DNA of 54,965 bases from Pseudomonas fluorescens (GTDB taxonomy: Bacteria; Pseudomonadota; Gammaproteobacteria; Pseudomonadales; Pseudomonadaceae): positions 1 through 54,965 of the forward strand of contig NZ_CABVII010000035.1 of assembly GCF_902497995.1 (NCBI RefSeq), given 5' to 3'. Each line of letters begins with the position of its first letter. Positions within the stretch are counted from its first letter, which is position 1. The position numbers and the translations under genes were made by a program. Shown piece by piece: positions 26,332-34,959 of this stretch. The notes under the pieces are model-generated. The model was given only the letters and a program-made list of their open reading frames with translations, was not told the DNA's origin and made no database searches.

Positions 26332-27732
26332 TTACTCGCCCGGGGCGCTCGGAGCGCCAGCTGCGCGTTTGCGCTTGGCGCCACCGCTGCGGCGACGTTT
26401 GCGTGGCGCACCGGTGCCGTCATCCTTGCCGCTGAGGTCGCGGATCATGTCCCGACGTTCGCTGTCGTTGGCGTCCTGATAATCCGTCCACCATTCGCCC
26501 AGGCCATCGGTCTGCTCGCCGGCGCTTTCGCGCAACAGCAGGAAGTCGTAACCGGCGCGGAAGCGCGGGTTGTCCAGCAACAGATCGGCGCGTTTGCCGC
26601 TGCGGCGGGGCAGGCGCTCCTGCATGTCCCAGATCTCGCGGATCGGCATGGTGAAGCGCTTCGGAATCGCAATTCGCTGGCACTGTTCGGCAATCAGCTC
26701 ATGGGCCGCTTCCTGCATCGCTGGAATCGGCGGCATGCCGCGCTCCTGCAGGCGCAGGACTCGCGCCGGCAGGGCCGGCCAGAGCAGGGCGGCGAAGAGG
26801 AACGCCGGGGTCACCGGTTTGTTCTGCTTGATCCGCAGGTCAGTGTTGATCAAGGCTTCACTGATCAGCGTGTGGGTGTACGTCGGGTTGTATTCCAGCG
26901 CTGCCGCACTGGCCGGGAACAGCGGATCGAACAACTGCAGGTCGACCAGCATCTCGAAAGTGTCCGCGGCATGGCCGGAGAGGAACAACTTGAGTACTTC
27001 CTCGAACAGACGGGCCGACGGGATCTCGCGCAGCATCGGCGCCAGCTCGCGAATGGGCGCGGCGCTGTGTTTTTCGATGCCGAAATTCAGCTTGGCGGCA
27101 AAACGCACGGCCCGCAACATCCGCACCGGGTCTTCCTGATAGCGTTGCTTGGGGTCGCCAATCAGACGGATCAAATGATTGCGAATGTCGTGTACGCCAT
27201 TGGCGTAGTCGAGAATGCGTTCGCTGACCGGGTCGTAGTACAGGGCGTTGATGGTGAAGTCGCGGCGTTGCGCGTCCTCTTCCAGCGAGCCGTAGACGTT
27301 GTCGCGCAGGATGCGTCCGCTCTCGTTGCGGGAAGACTGATTGCTGTCTTCTTCCTCGTCGTTTTGCGGGTGATTGGCTCGGAAGGTCGCGACTTCGATG
27401 ATTTCGCGGCCAAAGTGGATGTGTACCAGTTTGAATCGACGCCCGATGATCCGCGCGTTGCGAAATTCCGCCCGGACCTGTTCCGGTGTGGCGCTGGTGG
27501 CGACGTCGAAGTCTTTTGGCGTGATGCCGAGCAGCATGTCACGCACACATCCACCGACCAGGTAAGCCTGGTAACCGGCGTTCTGCAAGCGTTCGACGAT
27601 ATTCACCGCGTAACGGCTGAACTGCGTCTTTTGCAGCGAGTGTTGGCCGCTGTTGAGCACTTCAGGCGTGCTGCGGATGTGTTGCGTATGACGCTTGGGA
27701 GAACGGAATGACTGGAACAGCTTCTTCAGCAT
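26332..27732 (-). CDS. pcnB: Poly(A) polymerase I
   Basis: 466 residues. The nucleotidyltransferase domain contains the PcnB/CCA signature YLVGGCVRDMLLGITPKDFD (residues about 55-74), and RRDFTINALYYDP and the RNA-binding region follow. The C-terminus is Arg/Lys rich (RKRRRSGGAKRKR). It adds poly(A) tails to RNAs to promote decay. The start at 27732 begins MLKKLFQSFRSPKRHTQHIR; the open frame continuing upstream enters the CrcZ terminator and is not coding. It lies directly downstream of crcZ, as in other pseudomonads. Confidence 0.94.
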   Translation of the reverse strand: MLKKLFQSFRSPKRHTQHIRSTPEVLNSGQHSLQKTQFSRYAVNIVERLQNAGYQAYLVGGCVRDMLLGITPKDFDVATSATPEQVRAEFRNARIIGRRFKLVHIHFGREIIEVATFRANHPQNDEEEDSNQSSRNESGRILRDNVYGSLEEDAQRRDFTINALYYDPVSERILDYANGVHDIRNHLIRLIGDPKQRYQEDPVRMLRAVRFAAKLNFGIEKHSAAPIRELAPMLREIPSARLFEEVLKLFLSGHAADTFEMLVDLQLFDPLFPASAAALEYNPTYTHTLISEALINTDLRIKQNKPVTPAFLFAALLWPALPARVLRLQERGMPPIPAMQEAAHELIAEQCQRIAIPKRFTMPIREIWDMQERLPRRSGKRADLLLDNPRFRAGYDFLLLRESAGEQTDGLGEWWTDYQDANDSERRDMIRDLSGKDDGTGAPRKRRRSGGAKRKRAAGAPSAPGE

Positions 27733-27869
27733 GGGATGCACTGTTTGAAGGAATGTTCGGCCAAAACGAAGAATGACCGCATGATGGGCGGGGATTCTAG
27801 CATTTAGTCGGGGGATGGTGTAGGAGACAGCAGATATGAGGTGTAGGAGCGGGGTTTTTCGAATCGCGG

Positions 27870-28240
27870 AAACTACAAGGGGAGCCGAAGCTCCCCAAGA
27901 AAGTAGTTGCATGCTCTATTTTTATTTTTGATTCGGGCTTCTTGTTTTTGTTGAGTGCCCTCGCCATGAAGTTTTTCCTTCATGACCCTCCCAATCGGGA
28001 GCCAAGAGCAAACGGATTGCTTTGGTCGCTGTGTTGCAGTGATCTTGCGATCCAACCAGTTCAGGCTCTGTCTTGTGACAGTTTTTTGTTGTTCTCGGCC
28101 TGGTCGTGGGGCACGCCCCAAATACAACGCCTCTCCAAAAGAATCAGTTAGCTGCGCCTCTCGCCGTCTTGTTTTTATTGTGCGTGAGTCGATTCGTCTT
28201 ATTTTTATTGTCTTGTGCATTGCTTGTTATTGTTCTTGTA
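27870..28240 (-). ncRNA. crcZ: CrcZ small RNA (Hfq/Crc-titrating)
   Basis: Untranslated region between cbrB and pcnB on their strand. On the minus strand it holds at least six A-rich motifs such as AGAACAATAACAAG, AGACAATAAAAATAAGA, CACAATAAAAACAAGA, GAACAACAAAAAAC and CAACAAAAACAAGA, the hallmark of CrcZ, which sequesters Hfq/Crc and relieves catabolite repression. A sigma-54 promoter ends 11 bases before the predicted start. The end is a GGGGAGC-ttcg-GCTCCCC hairpin (27879-27896) followed by TTGTAGTTT. The predicted length of about 371 nt is close to that of P. putida CrcZ. Position and motifs make the call firm; the ends are inferred. Confidence 0.93.
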
Positions 28241-28251
28241 CCAAACATATA

Positions 28252-28267
28252 GCAGGGGGCGTGCCAA
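28252..28267 (-). promoter_or_regulatory. Sigma-54 promoter of crcZ
   Basis: The minus strand reads TTGGCACGCCCCCTGC, with GG and GC exactly 10 bases apart and a perfect TTGGCAC -24 box. CbrB is an RpoN-dependent activator of crcZ. Confidence 0.9.
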
Positions 28268-28326
28268 CTTTTGTGAAGCTCAGCAAAACAAGGGGTTACG
28301 TCATCTGGACAGGTTTTTCGAGGCAC

Positions 28327-28363
28327 AAAAAAGCCGGGGCTTCGTTACCGTAAGCCCCGGCTT
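28327..28363 (-). terminator. Rho-independent terminator of cbrAB
   Basis: A 12-base stem AAGCCGGGGCTT / AAGCCCCGGCTT (28331-28342 and 28352-28363) is followed on the minus strand by six T residues (28332-28327). It separates cbrB from the crcZ promoter. Confidence 0.88.
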
Positions 28364-28364
28364 C

Positions 28365-28390
28365 TGTTACGTGAGAAAGCTGAGGTAACA
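28365..28390. promoter_or_regulatory. CbrB enhancer site upstream of crcZ
   Basis: TGTTAC-N14-GTAACA is a perfect inverted repeat about 125-150 bases upstream of the crcZ start and matches the reported CbrB upstream activating sequence. Single TGTTAC half-sites follow at 28411 and GTTAC at 28344 and 28295, suggesting subsites. Confidence 0.75.
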
Positions 28391-28438
28391 GTTTCTTCAC
28401 GTTTGTCAGGTGTTACCCGCACATCGGACAGCTGCGGT

Positions 28439-29875
28439 TCAGCTCTCGCTGGCCACGCCGGTCTTGCGCCGCGGAATGCCCAGGCGCTGACGGCGTTCCC
28501 ACAGGCATTTGCGACTGACCCCGAGTTTGCGGGCCAGCTCGGTTTCGGTCATGTGGTCCTGATGTTCGAGAACGAAGTGCTGGAAGTAGTCTTCCAGTGA
28601 CAGGTCTTCGGTCGGCTCATGGCTGTTGTTCCCGGCACTGTTACCCTGTTGCGGCGCCAGGCCGATGAAGTCGTCTTCTTCCAGATCGCTCAGCTCGATG
28701 TCGATACCCAGCAGTTCGGCGGAAATCTCCGGGCTCTCGCACAGGATGACCGCGCGCTCGACGGCGTTTTCCAGCTCACGAACGTTACCCGGCCAGGAGT
28801 AATGACGAATCGCTTGCTCGGCGTCCGCGGCGAATCTCAGGTCGGTGCGATTGACTCGCGCGCTCTGGCGCGCCAGGAAGGCGTTGGCAATTTCATTGAC
28901 GTCCGCACCGCGCTCGCGCAAGGCCGGCAGTTTCAGGGCAATCACGTGCAGGCGGTAGTACAGGTCCTCACGGAATTGGCCGATCTTCGCCAGGCTCTTG
29001 AGGTCCCGGTGAGTCGCGGCAATCAGGCGTACATCGACTTTCTGCGACTGCACCGACCCGACCCGGCGAATTTCACCTTCCTGCAATACGCGCAGCAGGC
29101 GGGCCTGGGCTTCCAGTGGCAGTTCGCCGATTTCGTCGAGGAACAGGGTGCCGCCATCGGCAGCTTCCACCAGTCCGGCACGCCCGGCGCTGGCGCCGGT
29201 GAACGCGCCTTTTTCGTGGCCGAACAGTTCGGACTCGATCAGGCTTTCCGGAATGGCCGCGCAGTTCACCGAGATCATCGGCGCCTTGGCGCGTCTGGAC
29301 AGGTTGTGCAGGGCACGCGCCACCAGTTCTTTACCGGTACCGGACTCGCCCTGGATCAGGACATTGGAATCGGTCGGCGCGACTTTGCGAATCTTGCTGT
29401 ACAGATCCTGCATCGGCGGGCAGGAGCCGATGATGCCGATTTCGCCGTTGCTATTGTCGGGTCCTGGTTTCGCCGCGCCATTGGTGGCCTTGCCGACGAC
29501 CGGCTCGCCGCTGGCTTGCACCGCTTGCCGGTCGCGCAGGATACGCGCCACGGCCTGGAGCATTTCGTCGTGATCGAAAGGCTTGGCGATGTAATCCACC
29601 GCGCCCATCTTCATCGAGTCGACCGCCGAACGCAGGCTGGCGTAGCTGGTCATGATCAACACCGGAGTGCCCTGGCCAAGCTTGATCAGCTCGGTACCCG
29701 GTGCGCCAGGCAGGCGCAGGTCACTGACGATCAGGTCGAACGTGGGAATAGTGAAGCGTTCTTGTGCTTCCTGCACTGAACCGGCTTCGCTGACCTGGTA
29801 CTGGTTACGTTCCAGCAGGCGGCGCAAGGCGGAGCGGATGATTGTTTCGTCTTCGACGATCAAAATGTGCGGCAT
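28439..29875 (-). CDS. cbrB: NtrC-family response regulator CbrB
   Basis: 478 residues. The receiver domain (MPHILIVEDETIIRSALRRL, phosphoacceptor Asp in LIVSDLRLPG, Lys in VDYIAKPFD) covers about residues 1-120. The AAA+ sigma-54 activator domain has Walker A GESGTGKELVARAL and the GAFTGA loop EKGAFTGASAG, and a Fis-type helix-turn-helix ends the protein (ETELARKLGVSRKCLWERRQ). With CbrA it controls carbon/nitrogen balance and drives crcZ. It starts 22 bases after the cbrA stop. Confidence 0.96.
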   Translation of the reverse strand: MPHILIVEDETIIRSALRRLLERNQYQVSEAGSVQEAQERFTIPTFDLIVSDLRLPGAPGTELIKLGQGTPVLIMTSYASLRSAVDSMKMGAVDYIAKPFDHDEMLQAVARILRDRQAVQASGEPVVGKATNGAAKPGPDNSNGEIGIIGSCPPMQDLYSKIRKVAPTDSNVLIQGESGTGKELVARALHNLSRRAKAPMISVNCAAIPESLIESELFGHEKGAFTGASAGRAGLVEAADGGTLFLDEIGELPLEAQARLLRVLQEGEIRRVGSVQSQKVDVRLIAATHRDLKSLAKIGQFREDLYYRLHVIALKLPALRERGADVNEIANAFLARQSARVNRTDLRFAADAEQAIRHYSWPGNVRELENAVERAVILCESPEISAELLGIDIELSDLEEDDFIGLAPQQGNSAGNNSHEPTEDLSLEDYFQHFVLEHQDHMTETELARKLGVSRKCLWERRQRLGIPRRKTGVASES

Positions 29876-29897
29876 TGATTCGATACTCTCGACGGTC

Positions 29898-32846
29898 TCA
29901 GTTCACAGCGGACGTCGCTTCGACATGACGCGGCAAGGTCACCCGGATTCGGGTGCCGCGTTGGCTGTGTACATCAGCCGGGCTGTCGATGGTGATTTGT
30001 CCATAATGCTCTTCAACGATGGAATAGACCAGTGCAAGGCCCAGACCGGTGCCTTCGCCAGGATCCTTGGTGGTGAAGAAAGGTTCGAACAATCGGTCCA
30101 TGATGCTCGAGGGAATACCACTGCCTTCGTCTTCCACGATCAGATCGACCGTGTGTTCGCCGGCTTCGCTCTTGACCCGCACCGCACTGCCCGGAGGCGA
30201 GGCGTCACGGGCGTTCGAGAGCAGGTTGATCAATACTTGCGCCAGGCGCTGAGGGTCACCTTCGACCCAGTGGTCGGGGTCGCACAGGTTGAAGAACTGC
30301 ACTTCGAAATTGCGTCGGTTCAAGGCCAGCAGGCCGATGGCATCCTGAGCCACTTCAGCCAGACAGACGGGCTCGTCGCTGTGCTGATGACTGCCGGCGT
30401 GGGCGAAGCTCATCAGCGACTGAACGATGCGTGACACGCGCTTGGTCTGCTCGAGAATCTGCCCGCTGATTTCCTTCAGTTCGCTGTCTTCTTCGCGCTC
30501 TTCGCGCAGGTTTTGTGCCAGACAGGCGATGCCGGTGATCGGGTTGCCGATTTCATGGGCCACGCCGGCGGCCAGGCGGCCGATGCTGGCCAGACGCTCG
30601 GAATGCACCAGTTTGTCTTCGAGCATCTGGGTTTCGGTCAGGTCTTCCACCAGCAGCACCAGGCCGCTGTTGCCCGGCGCCAGGGGTTCATCGATCGCCG
30701 CTTTGTGCAGGTTCAGCCAGCGGGTCTGGCCATCGAGGGCCAGGTGTTGCTTGTGCAAGTGTTCGTCGGGCAGATTGATGAAGCCTTGCAGCAGCGCTTT
30801 CCACGGATCGGCGATGGTGCTCAGGCGCGAACCGACCACACGTTGCGCGGCAATCCCGGTCAATTCCTCCATGGCTTTGTTCCACATGAGGATTTCCTGA
30901 TCCTTGGCCAGCGAGCAGACGCCCATCGGCAATTCTTGCAGGGTCTGGCGGTGATAGCGGCGCAGGGCATCGAGTTCGGCGGCAAGGCCGGTGAGGCGCG
31001 AATGGTAATCCTCGAGCCGGCTTTCGATGAAATGAATGTCTTCAGTCACGTAGTTTTCGCCGCCGGCCTTATAGGGCAGGAAAGTTTCGACCATGTCCTG
31101 GGCCACGCTCGGCCCCATCAGGCCGGACAGGTTGGCTTCGATGCGGTCACGCAATCGGCGCAGTGCGTAAGGACGGCGCTCGTCGAACGGCAGATAAAGG
31201 TCGCGCAGGGCTTGCTCGACTTCTTTCTGTGCCGCCTTGGCGCCCAAGGGTTTAGCCAGCTGCGTAGCGAATTCCTGGGGCGAGGCGGCGTGCAGTTCCC
31301 GGCGTTGCGGGCGACGCACGTTGTCCACTGCGCAGGCTTCGGCCGCGCTGGCCTCTTCGACGCTGGCGTTGGTGAACAGCGAGATCAGGGTGAACATCAG
31401 CACGTTGGCCGCCAGCGAAGCGATGGCCGCCATGTGCCAACTGGTGTCGTCCAGCACGTAAATCATGTTCAGCAGCGGAATGTAGAAACCCTGCAGATTG
31501 CCCACCAGCGGCAGCAGCATGGTCACCAGCCACACCAGAATCCCGGCGAGCAAGCCGGCGATGAAGCCGCGGCGGTTGGCGGTCGGCCAGTACAGGACCG
31601 ACAGCACACCCGGCAGGAATTGCAGGGTGGCGACGAAGGCGACGATGCCAAGGTTAGCCAGGTCCTGCTCGGCGCCCAGCATCAGGTAGAAACCGTAGCC
31701 GGCCATGATGATCGCGACGATCAGCGCCCGGCGGGTCCACTTCAGCCAGCGGTAGATATTGCCTTCGGCCGGCGGCTGGTAGAGCGGCAACACCAGGTGG
31801 TTCAGTGCCATCCCGGACAACGCCAGGGTGGTGACGATGATCAGCCCGCTGGCCGCCGACAAGCCGCCGATGTACGCGAGGAGCGCCAGGGCTTTGCTGT
31901 TGGCGGCGATACCGATGCCCAGGGTGAAGTATTCCGGGTTGGTGGTGGCCCCGAGTTTCAAGCCAGCCCAGAGAATCAACGGCACTGCCAGGCTCATCAG
32001 CAGCAGGAACAGCGGCAGGCCCCAGCTGGCGCTCACCAGAGAGCGCGGGTTGAGGTTTTCGGTAAAGGTCATGTGATACATGTGCGGCATCACGATCGCC
32101 GAGGCGAAGAACACCAGCAGCAGCGTGCGCCATGGCCCTTCCTGTAGCGGCGTATGCAGGGCGGCGAGGGCGGTCTGGTTTTGCAGCAGCCACAATTCCA
32201 GCTGTTGCGGGCCGTCGAACACGCCATACAGCGCATACAGGCCGACACCGCCAATGGCGATCAACTTGATCACCGATTCGAAGGCAATCGCGAACACCAG
32301 GCCTTCATGCTTCTCGCGGGTGGCAATATGGCGCGAACCGAAGAAAATCGTGAATAAGGTAATCAGGGCACAGAAGCTCAAGGCCACGCGATGCTGGACC
32401 GGTTCCCGGGTGAGGATGCCAATGGAGTCGGCCACCGCCTGAATCTGCAAGGCCAGCAACGGCAGCACGCCGATCAGCATGAAGATAGTGGTCAGTGCTC
32501 CCGCCCAGGTGCTGCGGAAGCGGAACGCGAACAAATCGGCCAAAGAGGACAGCTGATAGGTGCGGGTAATCTTCAGGATCGGATACAGCAACACCGGCGC
32601 CAGCAAAAACGCCCCGGAGACCCCGAGGTAGCTGGACAGAAAACCATAGCCGTACTGGTAGGCCAGGCCCACCGTACCGTAAAACGCCCAGGCACTGGCG
32701 TAGACGCCCAGCGACAGGGTGTATGTCAGCGGGTGGCGAATGATCGCCCGGGGGATCATGCCCCGTTCGCTGATCCAGGCGACGCCGAACAGCACCGCCA
32801 GGTAGGCGGCGCTGATCAGGATCATCTGGGTCAGGCTAAAGCTCAT
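29898..32846 (-). CDS. cbrA: Sensor histidine kinase CbrA with transporter-like domain
   Basis: About 982 residues. The first ~500 form an SSSF/SLC5-like module of about 13 membrane segments (MSFSLTQMILISAAYLAVLF...). Then come a STAC-like linker, a PAS domain (residues about 615-725), the dimerisation H-box VAHEIGNPITGIACLAQNL, and an HATPase domain with LINLLSNARDASPPG and GTGLGLALVYSIVEE. In Pseudomonas the transporter domain moves histidine and couples to signalling. The start overlaps cbrX; ATGs at 32852 and 32846 are both possible, and I take MSFSLTQ as the conserved one. No strong ribosome site is visible, consistent with translational coupling. Confidence 0.95.
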   Translation of the reverse strand: MSFSLTQMILISAAYLAVLFGVAWISERGMIPRAIIRHPLTYTLSLGVYASAWAFYGTVGLAYQYGYGFLSSYLGVSGAFLLAPVLLYPILKITRTYQLSSLADLFAFRFRSTWAGALTTIFMLIGVLPLLALQIQAVADSIGILTREPVQHRVALSFCALITLFTIFFGSRHIATREKHEGLVFAIAFESVIKLIAIGGVGLYALYGVFDGPQQLELWLLQNQTALAALHTPLQEGPWRTLLLVFFASAIVMPHMYHMTFTENLNPRSLVSASWGLPLFLLLMSLAVPLILWAGLKLGATTNPEYFTLGIGIAANSKALALLAYIGGLSAASGLIIVTTLALSGMALNHLVLPLYQPPAEGNIYRWLKWTRRALIVAIIMAGYGFYLMLGAEQDLANLGIVAFVATLQFLPGVLSVLYWPTANRRGFIAGLLAGILVWLVTMLLPLVGNLQGFYIPLLNMIYVLDDTSWHMAAIASLAANVLMFTLISLFTNASVEEASAAEACAVDNVRRPQRRELHAASPQEFATQLAKPLGAKAAQKEVEQALRDLYLPFDERRPYALRRLRDRIEANLSGLMGPSVAQDMVETFLPYKAGGENYVTEDIHFIESRLEDYHSRLTGLAAELDALRRYHRQTLQELPMGVCSLAKDQEILMWNKAMEELTGIAAQRVVGSRLSTIADPWKALLQGFINLPDEHLHKQHLALDGQTRWLNLHKAAIDEPLAPGNSGLVLLVEDLTETQMLEDKLVHSERLASIGRLAAGVAHEIGNPITGIACLAQNLREEREEDSELKEISGQILEQTKRVSRIVQSLMSFAHAGSHQHSDEPVCLAEVAQDAIGLLALNRRNFEVQFFNLCDPDHWVEGDPQRLAQVLINLLSNARDASPPGSAVRVKSEAGEHTVDLIVEDEGSGIPSSIMDRLFEPFFTTKDPGEGTGLGLALVYSIVEEHYGQITIDSPADVHSQRGTRIRVTLPRHVEATSAVN

Positions 32847-33012
32847 CGGCATCTTTTTGGCTCTGCAGGATGAAGGTCACGACGATCAGGATCAGCCAGA
32901 GCAGATAGGGGCGATACCAGGCGCCAGTAGCGTCGATCCACCAATCCATGATGGCCGGGGAAAACAGATAAATCCCCACTACCAGGAGCAGGACCAAGCG
33001 ATAGATGTACAT
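32836..33012 (-). CDS. cbrX: Small membrane protein overlapping cbrA (CbrX)
   Basis: 58-residue ORF beginning MYIYRLVLLLVVGIYLFSPA, with a second hydrophobic stretch YLLWLILIVVTFILQ and a charged tail. GAGAGG precedes the ATG. Its stop codon lies inside cbrA (11 bases past the 32846 start), so cbrA translation probably depends on ribosomes finishing this ORF. From memory, an ORF in this position was named cbrX in P. putida. Two transmembrane segments suggest it could also contact CbrA, which is inference. Confidence 0.82.
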   Translation of the reverse strand: MYIYRLVLLLVVGIYLFSPAIMDWWIDATGAWYRPYLLWLILIVVTFILQSQKDADEL

Positions 33013-33089
33013 CCCGGCCTCTCTTTTTTATGCGCATGCCTGAAAACGTGCGGCGATGGTAACGGATGGGCGCGCCACTGCAAGTGTGA

Positions 33090-33986
33090 TCACTGTAGTT
33101 GCGCTTCGGGCAGGCTGAGTGTGCGCGGGATCCGCCGTGCATCCCAGTGGGCGATGCCCCAGTCCAGCACTTCCCGTGGTGTGGCGTAAGCCAGTTCGGC
33201 GCCCGGGTGTTGGCCGAGTGCGCGCAACGCACGCAGCAACAAGGGCGTCGCCTGATTTTCGCTCAACGGCGGCGAACGGTACGACTTGCCGAGCTTGTTG
33301 CCGTCGGGCTGGGTAATCAGCGGAATATGCAGGTAACGCGGTTGTGGCAAGCCAAGCAATTCTTGCAGGTAGAGCTGGCGCGGTGTGGAGTCCAGCAGGT
33401 CGGCGCCACGGACAATATCGGTGATGCCTTGCCAGGCATCGTCCAGCACCACCGCCAGTTGATAGGCATAGAGCCCGTCGCGGCGGCGGATCACGAAATC
33501 GCCGACTTCCCGCCCCAGGTGCTGGCGGAATTCGCCCTGGACCCGGTCGATGAAGTGGTATTCCAGCTCGGGAACACGCAGGCGAATCGCGGCATCTTCG
33601 GTGCCATGGCCGGCATTGCGGCACAGGCCCGGATAAATCCCTTTATACGGCTCCAGCTGTTTTCGCGAACAGGTGCAGGCATAAGCCAGGCCAAGGTTGA
33701 ACAGGCGGTCGATGACTTCGGCGTAGGCAGTGTGCCGATCGCTCTGTCGGACCATCTCGCCGTCCCACTCGAATCCGTAGCTTTCCAGAGCCTTGAGAAT
33801 GGCCGCTTGAGCGCCGGGCTCTTCCCGCGGCGGATCGAGATCTTCCATGCGCATCAGCCAGCGACCACCCACCGAGCGCGCGTCGAGGTACGAAGCCAGC
33901 GCGGCGACCAGCGAGCCGAAATGCAGATGGCCACTGGGCGTGGGGGCGAAGCGTCCGATGTAGGCGGGGGAGGTCGTGGTGGTCAT
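33090..33986 (-). CDS. gluQ: Glutamyl-queuosine tRNA(Asp) synthetase
   Basis: 298-residue paralogue of glutamyl-tRNA synthetase lacking the anticodon-binding domain. It glutamylates queuosine at position 34 of tRNA-Asp. The HIGH-type motif is RFAPTPSGHLHFGSLVAALA (residues about 12-31). The zinc-binding Cys set is ACTCSRKQLEPYKGIYPGLC. The KMSKS equivalent is GNKLGKSYRSPPL. It lies 78 bases upstream of cbrX and is separated from dksA by a REPIN; the dksA-gluQ order is conserved. Confidence 0.95.
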   Translation of the reverse strand: MTTTTSPAYIGRFAPTPSGHLHFGSLVAALASYLDARSVGGRWLMRMEDLDPPREEPGAQAAILKALESYGFEWDGEMVRQSDRHTAYAEVIDRLFNLGLAYACTCSRKQLEPYKGIYPGLCRNAGHGTEDAAIRLRVPELEYHFIDRVQGEFRQHLGREVGDFVIRRRDGLYAYQLAVVLDDAWQGITDIVRGADLLDSTPRQLYLQELLGLPQPRYLHIPLITQPDGNKLGKSYRSPPLSENQATPLLLRALRALGQHPGAELAYATPREVLDWGIAHWDARRIPRTLSLPEAQLQ

Positions 33987-34024
33987 AAGGGCGATTTACG
34001 TTGTCCCGTCGTGCGCAAGTCACT

Positions 34025-34114
34025 TGTGGGAGCGGGCTTGCTCGCGAAAGCGGTGTGTCAGCCAACACTAATGTTAAAGCTGCTGCCCCCTTCGCGAGCA
34101 AGCCCGCTCCCACA
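34025..34114. repeat. REPIN between gluQ and dksA
   Basis: TGTGGGAGCGGGCTTGCTCG opens the element and CGAGCAAGCCCGCTCCCACA closes it. The loop starts as in the panB-folK element (GCGGTGTGTCAG), but its second half is eroded. Confidence 0.85.
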
Positions 34115-34141
34115 GGGTTTGCCGAGGCGAATTGCAGAAAC

Positions 34142-34167
34142 AAAAACGGAGCGTTCGCACGCTCCGT
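34142..34167 (-). terminator. Rho-independent terminator of dksA
   Basis: Stem ACGGAGCGT / ACGCTCCGT (34146-34154 and 34159-34167) with a 4-base loop, followed on the minus strand by TTTT. It begins 19 bases after the dksA stop. Confidence 0.9.
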
Positions 34168-34185
34168 TCTTCATTCAAGTCGAGA

Positions 34186-34626
34186 TCACTTGCCGACTTG
34201 TTTTTCCTTGATTTCCGCCAGGGTCTTGCAATCGACACACATGTCGGCAGTAGGACGGGCTTCCAGTCGCTTGACGCCGATTTCGACGCCGCAGGACTCG
34301 CACCAGCCATACTCTTCATCTTCGATCAATTGCAGGGTCTTGTCGATTTTCTTGATCAACTTGCGCTCGCGATCACGGGCGCGCAATTCGAGGCTGAATT
34401 CCTCTTCCTGGCTGGCACGGTCTGCCGGGTCCGGGAAGTTGGCCGCTTCATCTTTCATGTGATCAACAGTACGGTCGACTTCCTGCATCAAGTCCTGTTT
34501 CCACTTGTTCAGGATCTTGGTGAAGTGAGCGCGCATGGGCTTGCCCATGTATTCCTCGCCCTTCACTTCTTTGTAGGGTTCGAAACCGCTGATCGCCTGA
34601 TTTTGCTGCTTTGCTTGGGTGGGCAT
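34186..34626 (-). CDS. dksA: RNA polymerase-binding transcription factor DksA
   Basis: 146 residues. It has an N-terminal helical region, a coiled coil with the acidic tip DPADRASQEEEFSLELRARD (residues about 66-85), and a C4 zinc finger CESCGVEIG...CVDCKTLAE. With ppGpp it remodels RNA polymerase, repressing rRNA promoters such as the one at the right edge of this window. Length and both Cys pairs are normal, so it is the zinc form rather than the Cys-less paralogue. Confidence 0.96.
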   Translation of the reverse strand: MPTQAKQQNQAISGFEPYKEVKGEEYMGKPMRAHFTKILNKWKQDLMQEVDRTVDHMKDEAANFPDPADRASQEEEFSLELRARDRERKLIKKIDKTLQLIEDEEYGWCESCGVEIGVKRLEARPTADMCVDCKTLAEIKEKQVGK

Positions 34627-34959
34627 GAAATGGACCGCCTCTACTCTTGTAATCCATTGCGCAGGATTGCTCCATCACCGACACCTGCCGGCCCTGCGGC
34701 TGCAAGCGGGCGAACTTACCAGATCAAATCGGACCGCGCTACTCCCGGATGTCGAGGTAGTCGCCTTCGGTGCTTGCAAATGCATGCGAAGCTTGGTCTG
34801 GTGGCGCTGGAGACCTGATCAATTATTGATTTTAGTCAAACTTGGGACACACGCTTGAGTCGTTTGAGACCAGCGCTATATGGGTCTGACCGCTTTAGGT
34901 TCTCGCTCGTTCCTGCGCTTGGGTAGAATCGATTTTTTTTCCCTGTTGAAGGAAGGCTA
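34627..34959. other. Divergent intergenic region dksA / aminotransferase
   Basis: 333 bases without a gene. It contains a 13-bp AT palindrome ATCAATTATTGAT (34818-34830) and a T8 run at 34933-34940 just before the aminotransferase ribosome site (GAAGGA). No small ORF or RNA structure persuades me. Confidence 0.6.

Noticed and set aside
27733..27912. N-terminal extension of pcnB to 27912
   Set aside because: It runs through the CrcZ terminator hairpin and adds 60 residues absent from the family.
28144..28326. 60-codon minus-strand ORF and others within crcZ
   Set aside because: They lie in the A-rich motifs of CrcZ, have no ribosome site and no similarity; CrcZ is non-coding.
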